A stretch of 64,000 bases of DNA from Saccharum officinarum. Lineage: Eukaryota; Streptophyta; Magnoliopsida; Poales; Poaceae. Location: the NCBI GenBank assembly GCA_020631735.1, contig CM036160.1:8648746-8712745 (forward strand), given 5' to 3'. Shown one piece after another: positions 1-10,685 of the stretch (positions are counted from its first letter, which is position 1; every line of letters begins with the position of its first letter). The notes beneath the pieces are model-generated. The model searched no databases. It worked only from the letters and a program-made list of their open reading frames with translations, and was not told the DNA's origin. The translations under genes were made by a program, and so were the position numbers.

Positions 1-829
1 CCTAAATGAAGTTTGTAGATCTCAAAAAGTTATGAAACATTGTAGTTGATCACTTTTTCATTTGAATTCATGTTGTCATGCAAAACTACGTTTGAAATTC
101 AAAATTTTAAAATTCGAATTTTTCAAAAGACCTCGGATGGAAAAACTTCCTAAATGAAGTTTGTAGATCTCAAAAAGTTATGAAATATTGTAGTTGACCA
201 CTTTTTCATTTGAATTAATCTTGTCATACAAAACTACGTTTGAAATTCAAAAATTTAAAATTTGAATTTTTCAAAAGACCTCAGATGGAAAAACTTTCTA
301 TATGAAAAATGTAGTGCTCGAAAAGTTACGAAACTTTGTAGTTGACAACTTTTTGATTTGAATTCGTTTAGGGCTCAAACAATCAATTTTTACTTGGTTT
401 AGTATAATATTTGAGTAGCCGAAACAGCATGTGAGTGTGTAGTGCAGGTGGCAGATGAGGTATCGCGTGAGGGAGAGGTCACGAGTTCGAATCCCGCCGA
501 TCGCGTAGCCATGAATTTTGCGCGAAAAATGCCGCGACTTGCGACTTCGATGGAGACGGGCGGGCGCTGGCCAGTGGGCCCCTTCCCCGATTAAATTTTT
601 TTCAGGTTTATTTTGTATTTTTTTATTTCGCGCTTTGCCGAGCGTCGGGCTCTCGACAAAGGCTTTGCCGAATGCCCGATAAACGGCTCTCGGCAAAGAA
701 GCCTTTGCCGATCGGATTTTTGCCGAGAGCGCTTTGCCGAGAGCTGTGCTCAGCAAAGGCTTTGCCGAGGGCCTTAGAGGCTTTGCCGAGAGCCTGGGAC
801 CCTCGGCAAAGCAGCCGGCTCCGGCAGTG
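1..829 (-). mobile_element. CACTA-type (En/Spm superfamily) element, one end only
   Basis: The stretch ends at 829 with the complement of CACTGCCGGAGCC, a CACTA-class terminus. It is followed inward by many copies of the subterminal word CTCGGCAAAG/CTTTGCCGAG (about 620-810). Positions 1-829 are homologous, in inverse orientation, to the left part of the element at 36375-37786, including the AT-rich repeats with AAAAACTT and the GC-rich patch near 530-590. The other end lies outside the window, so no target duplication can be checked. No transposase is visible. The open frames here are readings of the subterminal repeats. Confidence 0.8.
449..493 (+). other. tRNA-like A-box/B-box pair inside CACTA element
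   Basis: TGGCAGATGAGG (449-460) fits the RNA polymerase III A-box pattern and GTTCGAATC (485-493) fits the B-box, with spacing like that in tRNA genes. No complete tRNA cloverleaf can be drawn. The same pair is present in the related element at 36704-36748. It is probably a captured tRNA or SINE fragment. Function is unknown. Confidence 0.4.
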
Positions 830-2470
830 AGATAAAAGAAGAATCTTTATTAAACATCTAAATCAGTATACCTAATATCAATAAATTTAAAGACCTAAAA
901 TTTCCTTCTTATTTCTTTTTGCCTAGTTCTTCCCTAACTATATGAATGTGGAAACTGTTTTTATTCATAGATAGCTAGAAATCCTAATCCAAATAGATTT
1001 CTTTGACCTAAAGAATAATGTATGATGAAATTTTGGCATATATATAGTTCTATTGCCATTTAACTTGATTTGTTGTGGCCGTACAGGTATTTATGTGGCT
1101 TTAATATTTGAAAGCCCGTATAGAAGAAATGTTTACTATTTAAGTTGGACCATACTAGCTAAGTTGATGGATATGATTATGCATGAGCATATTTTCGGTC
1201 CATGATTATTTTTGGACCAAAGACGTTTTTGTGCATATGTATGCATGTATAAACAAAGTTGTCATACGTTGCTGGCCACACAATGAACAGAGCTCCATTC
1301 ATGTTTATTATCTTCTTTAACTGATGAAAAGGCAAGCCAACATATTATGTATATCAATGCTGGGTATAATGCGGTAATCGGTAACCGCATCCGGCGTACA
1401 TACTTGTACATGCACACTTTTGTTACACATTGCCTGATGCCCGCTACTGCTGCTCCACCCAGCATTGCCGCCGTTGGATCAAGGGATGGAACCTAGACTA
1501 GTGGGATGCGCTCCGTTTTCGTTGCCCAGGTTGGCCCCGTGGCCGGGATGAGAGTTTGGGCCAGAGACCTAGTCGAGCATCGATGTCATCCCAGGCACCG
1601 TCGGCCTAGGGTGCAGTGCATCCTGAGATCTATGCGTGGATGAGAACGTGGAAACGGAGGGCAGAGGGTCGCAAGCAGTGCGGGTTGACCTAGCGGTGCC
1701 ATCGGGTGCACGCTGATGATCCACCATAGCCTCGGACCTAGAGTGTCGTCCACCTCCCGTCGCCAGATCTCAGCACCTGAAGCTAACGGGTGGCACAAGG
1801 TTCTACCAAGAGCTCATGTCCCTAGAGGTGGCGATGGTGTAACATGTGTGCTAGCTCCCAGAGGTGGCGGGGTGCGCACAATCAGGAGCCCCAACCATGG
1901 ATCGGAAGAGGGCCTCAGCAGTTTCGGAGTTGCACAACATGTGCTTCAACTGCCTCTCCACCTCCCACACCGTGGCTACTTGGAAGAGGTCGTGGTGATG
2001 CCTCCGGTACCACATATTCTGGCACCTTGAGACTTGAGAGTGTAAGCAGTCACGTGCTGCATCCTCGGACTCCTAGGGTGTTGCAGTCTCTGGGTTTCAT
2101 TCCGTAGCATGGCCAAAGTGGTCCAAGTTAGGCGGCGATGGCATCGTTGGTGGTGATGGCGTAGCGCTGGGCCTGGGGTGGCCCAACCTTCTCAAGGTTG
2201 CTTGGTGTCTCCACCCACTGTAGATGGTGGTGCAAAACTCCTGTTCCCTAGGTGGTCGGGCATGGTCATGGAGCAGTTACCGGCGATTTGGGCATGTCAG
2301 GCCCGTCTCCGAGATTCCTATGGCTCCATCAAGTCTTGTCACGTGTGCCGAGATTTTGGTGCTGGACCCTTTGCCCAAGACCTCGGACGCTACTACTGTT
2401 GGCATGCGAACATGGGATCCGATGTGGACAGATCGAGGAGTGGCTCGCTGCCAGTGGCGGAGGACTGAAA
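830..2470. other. Unassigned intergenic sequence
   Basis: 830-1480 is AT-rich with nothing I recognise. 1480-2470 is GC-richer and has several short overlapping open frames on both strands, none with a recognisable domain and none clearly longer than chance. It may be an old captured gene fragment, but there is no positive evidence for that. Confidence 0.4.
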
Positions 2471-2474
2471 AAAA

Positions 2475-2720
2475 TACGTGCATACAGTATGCACCGGCCT
2501 TCCATGCATACATGCCGTAGATGATTGCCATGTGTTCTCACCTCATGATCCAACAGCACGCATTAGGCTTCTTTTCGTGGGCTTTTATGGGCCAAGTCAA
2601 TCATGGATCAATGCAGGTGGGCGAATGAAGACAATGAGCGTTTGATTATTTTTTTATACATGACACTAGATCAGGGGCGGTATGCACTGGGCTCCATGCA
2701 TACTATATCCACCTAATTTT
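2475..2720. repeat. Dispersed repeat, copy 1 (MITE-like)
   Basis: The block starts and ends with related words (GTATGCACCGGCC near 2489 and GGTATGCACTGGGCTCC near 2678, with CATGCATAC at both sides). Its centre, ATGATCCAACAGCAC and TTTTCGTGGGCTT, recurs at 46870-47000 inside the large CACTA element. Two diverged copies in one window indicate a dispersed repeat. Family and exact ends are uncertain. Confidence 0.45.
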
Positions 2721-2929
2721 TCTCTGGAGGACTTGACAGCATTCTTAAAAGCTTTGCCGACCCCTCTGTGACCTTGTGCCCTCGCTAGATCGATGCTCTG
2801 GGTTGGTGGGCTCCATCCTGCGTGGCAATTAGGACCTTGTTGGGCGAGCCCATATTCACATGTAAACAGGAGTTAGTGTAGTAGCATGTAAAATCTTCGC
2901 CCACCAAGGGGTCACTTGTAAATTGCCGT

Positions 2930-3024
2930 CTGCCTATATAATGCTAAGAGCATGAGGACAATGGGGCTCTCTCCTCTCCGACTCATTTTTTGCAAACCCT
3001 AGTCTCCGGGTCACTCTCCCCTCT
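2930..3024 (+). promoter_or_regulatory. TATA-like box and CT-rich leader at the chromovirus insertion site
   Basis: CTATATAAT at about 2935 is followed by a CT-rich tract that continues, after removal of the retrotransposon, into 27749 onward. This resembles a promoter plus 5' leader or the U3/R region of an older element. No downstream ORF is recognised, so this is a weak call. Confidence 0.3.
3020..3024. repeat. Target site duplication CCTCT (left) of outer chromovirus
   Basis: CCTCT immediately precedes the LTR start TGTAACACC and recurs at 27744-27748 right after the LTR end TGTTACA. Confidence 0.95.
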
Positions 3025-6000
3025 TGTAACACCTCTGGGTGTTAAGCATGCATTCACATCCTAAATTATGAGCATTTGCATTTCATGCATGATCATCATC
3101 ACATGTAAATTAAGTTAGAATTTATTTAAAACTGTGATAATCATGTTTGAGCTCTGAGTTGGTAAAAGTCCTAGGTAAAAGTGGTAAAAATTTGTGGAGC
3201 TATAGCTTTAAATAACTAGAAATAATTAGCATGATTTTTGGAGCAAGTTTTGTATTCAAAATCTTCCCAAATTTTGCTTCTAAAAATGTTTCAGAAAATT
3301 GAGTTTTCATTTAAAAATTTGACTTTAAATCCCTAATTCAAAATCTGTTTAGAATTTTGAAAAGTGTCCTAAATGAAAGTTGTAGTGAATAAAATTTTGA
3401 ACAACTCTTATTTTAGGGGCAATTTGTGAAAATGTCTTTTTCATCTTCAAAATTTGAATTTGAATCAAATAATAAAATCTAGAATTTTATTTAGAAAAAG
3501 AAAAACGATTTCTTACCTTAACGGGCCGCCGCTCCACTTCCGGCCCAACGGCCGAAGCTGGCCCGCGCCCGCACCGTGTCCGCGCCTGCGTCCGTCCGCC
3601 CGCGTGCGCGCGCTCGACGCCGTGGCGCCGCGGCAGACGCCGGCCGCCGCGTGGCCGTACATCGCCGACACCGCGCGCCACGCGCCCTTTGGTGGCCCCC
3701 GCTGCCCGCGTTTACCCCCGCCAGAGCCGCCTCCTCCCCCTCCACTCGCTCATTCCTCCTCTCTTCGCCTCACAGCAGCGCTCCAGCAGCAGCCGCGTGG
3801 CCACCACGCCATTGTCGGCTCTCGAGCTCCGCCACCGCCGTTGCCGCCGCCCCGGCTCACCGCCACAACCTCCGTCTTCCTCCTCGCTTCGTCTTCTCGA
3901 CGCGCGTCCCGTGCTCACCACTACCTGCGAGGATTCGGCCTCTAAGCCACGGTAATGGCTCGCCGGAGTTCCGGCCGAGCTCACTGGAGTGAACCGCTCC
4001 GTGGACTTCACCCCTCCATCCTCCTTCTCGCTCATTTTTCGAGCGCACGAGCACCGCATTTGCGCGGTGAAGCTCGCAGACCACACCGCGCGGCCCCTCT
4101 CGGTCGGTGTTGGCCGGCCGACGGCAGGCCGAGCCACCGCGCCGCCATGCATGCCGGCGAGCTCGATGCCGAGCTCGTCTGGCCACATGCGAGGCACCCT
4201 CGGTTTCGCCTCTCCGCGGGGAAGCCGCTGGTGGTGACCTCACCGCCGGCGAGCTCACCGGCGGCGAGAACCGCGCAGTCAGCGCTTCCCTCTCCTCCGT
4301 GTGGCCGACACGTGGGGTCACGGGCCCACCTGTCTGCCTCCTCTCGCGCTCGTGTGTGCACTGCACCGGGTGCATCCAGCATTTTCAGCGGCTGCAGTTA
4401 AAAGGATTTTCGAAAATGATTTTTCAGAAATTGTTAAAAGGGTTTCTAAAATCCATAACTTGCTCATTTTAGCTCCAAAAATTGTGAAACAAATTTTGTA
4501 GTGTTTCTCATGAGTAGATCTACAGTTTAAAAATATTGCATGTCAAGATTTAAATACTTTGCTGTAGAGTTTTTATTTAATCACTAAAACTGCTGTTTTC
4601 TTGTTAAATATGTAGTAAATCACAGAAAGCTCAGAAAAATATGGTTCCACCTGCAATAATTTTCTTTAGTGATGTACTTTCTAGGAAAAATATATGCCAT
4701 GCATGTTCTGTAGAAAAATCTTGAGGTATAGTACAAGTGTTTAATATTACTAATAATTATTATTTTTGCTAGAGAGAAAATTATGAATAAAACATGCATG
4801 TAATAATTTTTATATGGTGATTATTTATTGTGTAGGATGTAGAAAAAAATACTAAATCTGTTGTTTGATACTTTTCATAGTATAAAGTATTTTTATGCTC
4901 ATTTTTAGGCCCTAGCTTGTTATTTTTGTGTAGGCAGTTCTAGTAATCCAAATACAATAAAAATTTTGTGGTATGCTAGATTTGAGGATAGAAAGCTATT
5001 ATAATTTTCTCAGATTTTTCTATGCTACTAAAATAGGTGTTGCTGTTCAAACCTAGTTATAATTAGGGTTTTATTTAACCTTGTTAATGCATGACTAGTT
5101 AATAAGGTTTTCTTTGGTGTATCTTTGAAGCATTCAATAAGATGTGCTGACTTAGCATAGTAGTAGTAGAAGAGAATGCAGTAGATGACATGTGCTTGTA
5201 GTCTGTATTCTCGAATGATGTTGACTACCTTGTAGAAGAAATATATTCCTACTTTATGAAATAAAGTGAACCTATTTATCTACATTTCATTCATCATGAC
5301 CATTACATATCATTTCTATAATGCACCTAGGCATAAGCACTTATACGGTTGCATCATACAGGATCGCAGGAAGTAACGCCGATAGCAGTTCCCGAGGAGC
5401 CGGAAGAGCAGCCCGAGGAGCAGGAAGTGCCCGAAGCCGACGAGGAGGTCAGTGAGGATCTTCCAGAGTGTCCAGACCACGGTCCGAGCTCTTTCGAGAG
5501 AGGCAAGCCCCAGAGCATTTCTCTCCCCCGATTTGCAAATATTTTATTAATGCTTTGCTTTAACTGCTGCATTATGTTTAGGAGTTGTTTGCAACCATTG
5601 CTGCATTATACCTTGTTTACTCTGTTCTACCCTATCCTTTTTACCTTGTCATTCGCAGTCAAGTAATTGCTTAGCTTGCTTAGACCGGTAGAAGTCGGGC
5701 GATTTCCTGTCACCTGCGAGCTATAGGTGGTTACCTGGATCTGTTTGAGAAAAGATGTCATCGGAAAAATAACTAAGTGTTAATGTGAAGTTGAGACCGG
5801 ACGAAAACTTGCAGAGTTACGGACTGTAGTGTTTTCCGTCTGTGTCGATTAAGGACCGACCGTTGTTGGGCCTCGAGTCATGTTGAACGCATGCCTTACA
5901 TTTAGCTGGCCAAATATTGTACCTTTTGACCGCGAAGCTGGGAGATTATTCGGGCCGAGTAGATTGCCCGCAACGCACTGTACCGGAGTAGTAGTGGCAG

Positions 6001-6975
6001 GATACGGGGGCGCGATGATAAGGCCAAAGAGCAGTCGGGTGGCCCCCGGGTACATGTGGTTCCTGGCAAGCTCACGACTTTACCTGAATGGTTGGCTCGG
6101 TGACCAACACCTCACTTTAGCGGGTGAGTGAGGTTTGTGTGAGGAATAAATTACCAGCTAGTTAATAATCAATTCGAATCGCCATCGTTCACTGGATAGT
6201 GAGCACTTGACTTGAGCTACTTCATCGTAGTAATATTGATGGAACACTTGGACAGTTATATGAAATATGATATGATGGAAGTTGTTAATGATCTTTGGCT
6301 ATCATTACCTGTTTAATTACATGTTACTCTAGTACAGGTGCAAATATAGTTGACAGGTTAATAAAGATTTAACTTGATGCAAAGCTTTGGAAAGATTCTT
6401 TAAATGCTAAAAATGCCTTTTTACAAATGAGTCAGCTACCCCACCAGAAAGCCTGTCATGATTCCTTGGTGTCTTTTATTTTTAGTTCTGTCGGGTAAGT
6501 CTAGCTGAGTACCTTCTCATACTCAGGGCTTTGTTCCCACTTGTTGCAGATGGGCAGATGTATTACGGCTACTGTATCAACTGTCTTTATCCTGCAATGG
6601 GAGAAGCTTAGGACCATGGGCAATGGTCACTCACCACATCTCGTCTGATGCTTTTATTGGAAGATGATCCTAATCTGGCACTGTACTTTGAACTCTGCGT
6701 GCGTGTGTGGTTTGAACTAAATGCTTCCGCTACTTTCATTCGAAACTGGTTTGTAATAACTATGTTTAAATTCTGATGTATTTGTGACGCGAACTTTTAT
6801 GTAACTTATGATGGTGACCGCTGAACTTATTACGATCTTGGCTGGTATGTAAGTTGGTTTGAAATCCATCGTGATTTCATGGACTACCGGGTTATACGGG
6901 CTTAAGTTTGCTAAATCGTCTGCTCGGTGGATGATTTTTTTACTTAATCTCGTATAATTGGTCGGTTCTGTTACA
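3025..6975 (+). repeat. 5' LTR of outer chromovirus
   Basis: Begins TGTAACACCTCTGGG and ends TTCTGTTACA. It is homologous along its length to 13658-14516 plus 24650-27743, and to 58480-62364. Structure: AT-rich 3025-3520, a strongly GC-rich block 3520-4390, AT-rich 4400-5340, a conserved acidic open frame near 5360-5550, and an AAATAAAG motif near 5260 that could serve as a polyadenylation signal. The many open frames across 3454-4400 on both strands come from base composition and are not treated as genes. Confidence 0.95.
5349..5666 (+). other. Conserved acidic open frame inside the 5' LTR
   Basis: A frame of about 105 codons begins at MHHTGSQEV and contains a Glu/Pro-rich stretch with repeated EEPEEQ-like units followed by FERGKPQSISLPRF. 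The same frame is open in the 3' LTR (26118-26435) and in the second element's LTR (60737-60937), with mostly conservative changes. The coding-like part begins after ATACAG (about 5361), a possible splice acceptor. It could be an exon of an LTR-initiated transcript or a fortuitous frame in a conserved regulatory region. No domain is recognised. Confidence 0.4.
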
Positions 6976-6977
6976 GC

Positions 6978-6993
6978 TGGCATCGGATCATGG
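6978..6993 (+). other. Primer binding site of outer chromovirus
   Basis: TGGCATCGGATCATGG starts two bases after the LTR end. It resembles the plant initiator-Met PBS TGGTATCAGAGC but differs at several positions. The second family copy has TGGCATCGGAGCATGG (62367), so TGGCATCGGA is shared and at least two of the differences are ancestral. Confidence 0.75.
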
Positions 6994-7238
6994 TTTAGCG
7001 TGTTTACTGTTCATAAGTGTATTTAAAACAAAATTTTGTTTGAAAAACATGAATTACGAACTAAAAGTGTGCCAGTGGTCATATCCTTTATGCCTAGTAA
7101 GGACTCTAGGTGGCTTATTTAAGTACTGACTTGGGGGTTCTTACATCATATTTCTCTTTCGTTGCTCATACGGCGTGCTATTGTATGAGTGCCACTTAAT
7201 TGAGTGGTAATGTATGGATCAGTTGCCTCTACGCCTCG

Positions 7239-7244
7239 GTAAGT
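7239..7244 (+). other. Candidate 5' splice donor in the leader
   Basis: CTCG|GTAAGTGTG is a strong match to the plant 5' splice consensus and lies between the PBS and the first ORF. It is conserved at 62627 in the second copy. Acceptors ending in CAG occur directly before the ATGs at 7767 and 9139. Confidence 0.45.
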
Positions 7245-7754
7245 GTGAGATGTGAGAGCATGATCGTATACACTGCCGATCTAGGGAGAGTGCTTATATG
7301 ATACTGGAGTACTTACATGTGTTTACGCATGTTTTTACAAAAGTGTCACATGTGTGGTTGTTCCGTCCGTTGAGGCGATGTCGTCAATAGGACGATGTTT
7401 TGGGTGGTTACTACCGTTGTACGCGTATATGGGGATTCGTGTAGAGCATGTAGATAGATTTACTGCTTTTATACATGCATGGGGAATTGGGTTGAAATGA
7501 ATTTTCTGCAGGTACATAACAGCGTTTCTCGTGTAGAACGTATTAGTTACGTATATGAGAGATCGCCTGTATGCCACTGAATTCATCGCTAGATATCATT
7601 TATTTCTTAAGTTTGTGAGAACGTAAGAAACGTGCATGCATCATGTTGCTTGTGTATTTCATTCATGCTATGCATTCCTCCCCTTATAAATTGATTATCC
7701 CCTTTTGATAAAAATTGTACCAACTTAAAATATGTCCTCACCGGGTAATCAAAA

Positions 7755-7766
7755 CTTTTGGTACAG
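7755..7766 (+). other. Candidate 3' splice acceptor abutting the H3-tail ATG
   Basis: A T-rich run ending TTTTGGTACAG lies directly against the ATG at 7767. The same arrangement (CATTTGGTACAG then ATG) is kept at 63155. Paired with the donor at 7239 it would place the first ORF immediately after a splice junction. Confidence 0.4.
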
Positions 7767-8778
7767 ATGGCCCGCACGAAGCAGACTGCCCGCAAGTCCA
7801 CAGGAGGAAGAGCACCCCGACGCCAGTTGGCCCCGCGGGAGCGCCGCAGCACGGACACCTTTCTGAGCGAGTTTGGCATGCCAAGTTTGCTTTGGAGAGT
7901 GCTCCATGACGTGGGGGTACCCGGAGGGTCAGGAGCCGGTGTACTCTTGGAGTGAGAGCCAGTTGGCAGAGGATGGACTGGCAGTAGTGGAGATCACTGT
8001 TCCTGCTCTTGGTGATGCTTCAGAATGGGATGGTTGGCACTTGGAGTTTGAAGGCCACACTCCGGTTGAGGGTGCAGAGGGCGCAGCTTTCCGTGTCATC
8101 CGGGACATAATGAGCAGATTTCCTAACGAGCTAGCAGCAGCCTTGGCTGGCACTTTTCTGAGAGACGATCCTCGCGATGCTATTTCGGTGCAGCCACAAG
8201 GAAGTGCTTTAGTCAGAGGCCCAAATGAAGGACAGGCTAGCGACAACCACGCTATGAGTGCGATGTATGCAGCTATTAGAGTATACCAGAGTCTGGAGTG
8301 CACCTATTGGACTTTGACTGGTTTGCGTGGTGATGATCGGCTCAAAGCAAGAAAATAAAAGAAGAAGCAGGCATGTGCTATCGCTAGTTTGCAGGAGCAG
8401 TTGGCTGACATGAGCTTGCAGCGAGACCAGGCTCTAGAGAGAGGTAATAGTTCTCTACAGCGGGTGCATATGTTGACTCAGGCCAACAATAATGCAGACC
8501 GCATGATTGGACAGTTGGTTTAGGAGAGGAATGAAGCCTGGAACGAGAGGAACCTCCTGAGGCAGAGGGTCGAAGAGCTAGAGGAGTACAATGTCAACTT
8601 GCATGAGGAGTTTCATGCGCTCTACAACGGGATTGGCCTGTATGCTCCTCCAGAAGCCACCGGTATGGACGTCGACGACGACGAGGACGAGCCCGCAGCC
8701 GCACCTACTGACGACGACATTGCTACTGATGGTAGCGATGGTGACGTCTCCGACCTCGACGATGGCCCCAAGGAGTAG
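7767..8778 (+). pseudogene. Extra ORF before gag: histone H3 tail fused to coiled-coil/acidic protein (disrupted)
   Basis: The ATG at 7767 opens MARTKQTARKSTGG, identical to the first residues of histone H3 including the K4 and K9 positions. It continues RAPRRQLAPRE, where H3 has Lys at K14 and K18, and then leaves the H3 sequence. No histone fold follows. After a one-base insertion near 7912-7916 (five G where the second copy has four) the frame continues through an unrecognised globular region (7925-8350), a Leu/Glu/Gln-rich coiled coil (about 8380-8620) and a very acidic tail (MDVDDDEDEPA and further Asp runs, 8668-8775) ending in TAG at 8776. Two in-frame stops, TAA 8356 and TAG 8521, correspond to CAA and CAG in the copy at 63155. 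The intact ancestor would have been about 336 residues. I know no characterised function. Mimicry or sequestration of H3-tail readers is inference. Confidence 0.85.
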
Positions 8779-9126
8779 GCTAGTTGCTTTGCGTTAGCTG
8801 CTAGGCCCTGTTGCTATGACCTTCTTTTGGTTTCATGTATCTTGATGTATCTCGTTTGAACCTTGAGACTTGGTGGAATGTTGGATCTTGGTTGTTCATG
8901 CGATACCTGAACGCATAAAGTCCAGTGTGTGTATGCTGGCAACGTGGTTGTATTGGACGCGATGTTTGCATTTGAAGTAATTTAATTGGTGGTGTTGTTT
9001 TAATTGGAATACGATTATTGTGCCTCTGTTTTATTGTATGACTTTGTTCTCTCCAATAAATTCAGTACGGCATAATTTTTCATTCACTCACAATTACTAT
9101 AACTTCGCTTAATCATTACTTGTTGC

Positions 9127-9138
9127 TGAAATATGCAG
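9127..9138 (+). other. Candidate 3' splice acceptor abutting the gag ATG
   Basis: GAAATATGCAG lies directly before ATG 9139, after a T-rich stretch. It is a plausible plant acceptor and an alternative partner to the 7239 donor, allowing gag to be reached by skipping the H3-tail ORF. Confidence 0.35.
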
Positions 9139-10370
9139 ATGACAAACACTCGCCGCGCCACGTATGAGGCTGCCGAAACTGGTGGAAATGGTGCCGGGGC
9201 AGGTGGGAGTGGTGCTAACAACGCCAACCATAATGAGCCACACCCGGAGCTGCATTTGCCGCCTCCTCCACCGCTCACTGCAGAGATGTTCTTTGCACAG
9301 TTTCTGGAAAGTCAGCGCAATGCTGAGCAGTCACAGAAGAATATAGAAGATTTCCTGCGTACCATTGCCAATAACGTGCAACGTGGTAACAACCAAGGTG
9401 GTGGCAATGGAGTGAATCAGTACAGCAATTTCAAGGATTTTATGGACACTAGGTCGCCAATTTTCAAGGAAGCAACCGAGCCACTTGACGCTGAAGAATG
9501 GATTAACACTATGGAAGATAAGTTCCGTGTGTTAAGGCTGATAGAAGTACTGAAGACAGAGTATGCTGCACATCAGTTACAAGGACCAGCGGGGATGTGG
9601 TGGAAGCATCACCGCACCACCTTCCCTCCAAATGCTTAGATCTCATGGAGAGAGTTCACCGAAGCCTTCCGTGGAGTATATATTCCATCAGGGCTAGTTG
9701 AGATGAAGTTGGGAGAGTTCTTGGCTTTAAATCAGGGCACCAAAACCGTGACACAGTATTTGCATGCCTTCAACAACTTGTGTCGTTATGCTCCCGACAT
9801 GGTTGACACAGATGCTAAAAAATTGCTAGCTTCAAGAGAGGGTTAGGTCCGAAGATGATAAAGCATGTGGGTACCAATACCCGCGCCAAATTCAATGACT
9901 TCATCAGTGATTGTCTGAAACAAGAGAAGAACAACAATGTGTACACAGCATCCAAGACTCGTAAGAGAGCCTTTGAGTCAGGACCATCACAGTCAAGAGT
10001 TATCACTGCTAATCGTTTGACCTATCATCCGTCTGCACCTGGTGCAAGGTTTAGGCCACCGCAGCATAAGACCCAGAACTACAAGGGACCGTAGAAGCCG
10101 TACAAAATGGCAGTGCCGCCAGCAAGGACAGTCGCAACCGCGGGACAAGATAACACGAAGGGAGCTATCGAATCTGCTGGTACAGTAAAGGGACCTTGCT
10201 ATAATTGTGATCAGCCAGGCCACTTTTCCAAGTTCTGCCCTTATCCGCCCCGAAAGAAGCAACAGACTTATAATGCTCGAGTGCACCACACCACTGTGGA
10301 AGAGATTCCTGAGAGAGAGCCCGTAACTGCTGGTAAGTTTCATGTTAACCAAAACCCTGCAGTTGTTCTA
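9133..10370 (+). pseudogene. gag: gag (capsid and nucleocapsid) of outer chromovirus, disrupted
   Basis: Gag starts at ATG 9133 or 9139. The N-terminal part is Gly/Asn-rich. The retrotransposon capsid signature follows (AEEWINTMEDKFRVL near 9490, then LQGPAGMWW). Frame 1 is broken by TAG at 9637, where TGG is expected in the family. A one-base loss in the A-run near 9818 moves the sequence into the frame used by the rest of the polyprotein. TAG at 10092 interrupts it again. The CCHC zinc knuckle CYNCDQPGHFSKFC is intact at 10197-10238 and would bind the RNA genome. Gag would form the virus-like particle. This copy could only yield a truncated product. Confidence 0.9.
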
Positions 10371-10685
10371 TTTGATTCTGGATCATCGCATTCTTTCATG
10401 AGTCAAGCATTTGCACGAAAACATGAACAACTATGCACAGACTTAAGTTATGGTTATCGTATAAGTTTAGCAGGGGCTGATGTTTTAACCAATTAGATGG
10501 TTAGAGGGGCAACCCTTGAGTTAGGTAGTCGAAAGTTTCGAGTAAACCTGATAGTTATGCCTGGACTAGTTCTGGATGTCATCATAGGGATGAATTGGAT
10601 GAAAGAATGGGGAGCAGTTATAGATACTGGAAGTCGAGTACTTACCCTGAAGGATCCCTAGGGAGAGGGTACTTTTCAGGTACCG
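10371..10685 (+). pseudogene. Aspartic protease domain of outer chromovirus
   Basis: LFDSGSSHSFMS carries the catalytic D-S-G triad (Asp codon at 10374). The downstream flap and second motif region reads VIIGMNWMKEWGAVID. Retroviral-type proteases mature the Gag-Pol polyprotein in the particle. Two in-frame TAG stops, at 10494 and 10659, break the domain. It is in frame with the RT that follows, as expected for a single Gag-Pol ORF. Confidence 0.9.

Noticed and set aside
480..500. A complete tRNA gene
   Set aside because: Only A- and B-box-like words are present. No acceptor or anticodon stems can be paired.
3454..4472. Many overlapping ORFs on both strands
   Set aside because: They sit in the GC-rich LTR block, where low stop-codon frequency opens all frames. 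Related LTRs do not preserve the same proteins.
7767..7835. A functional histone H3 gene
   Set aside because: Only the tail matches. The histone fold is absent and the locus is inside a retrotransposon leader.
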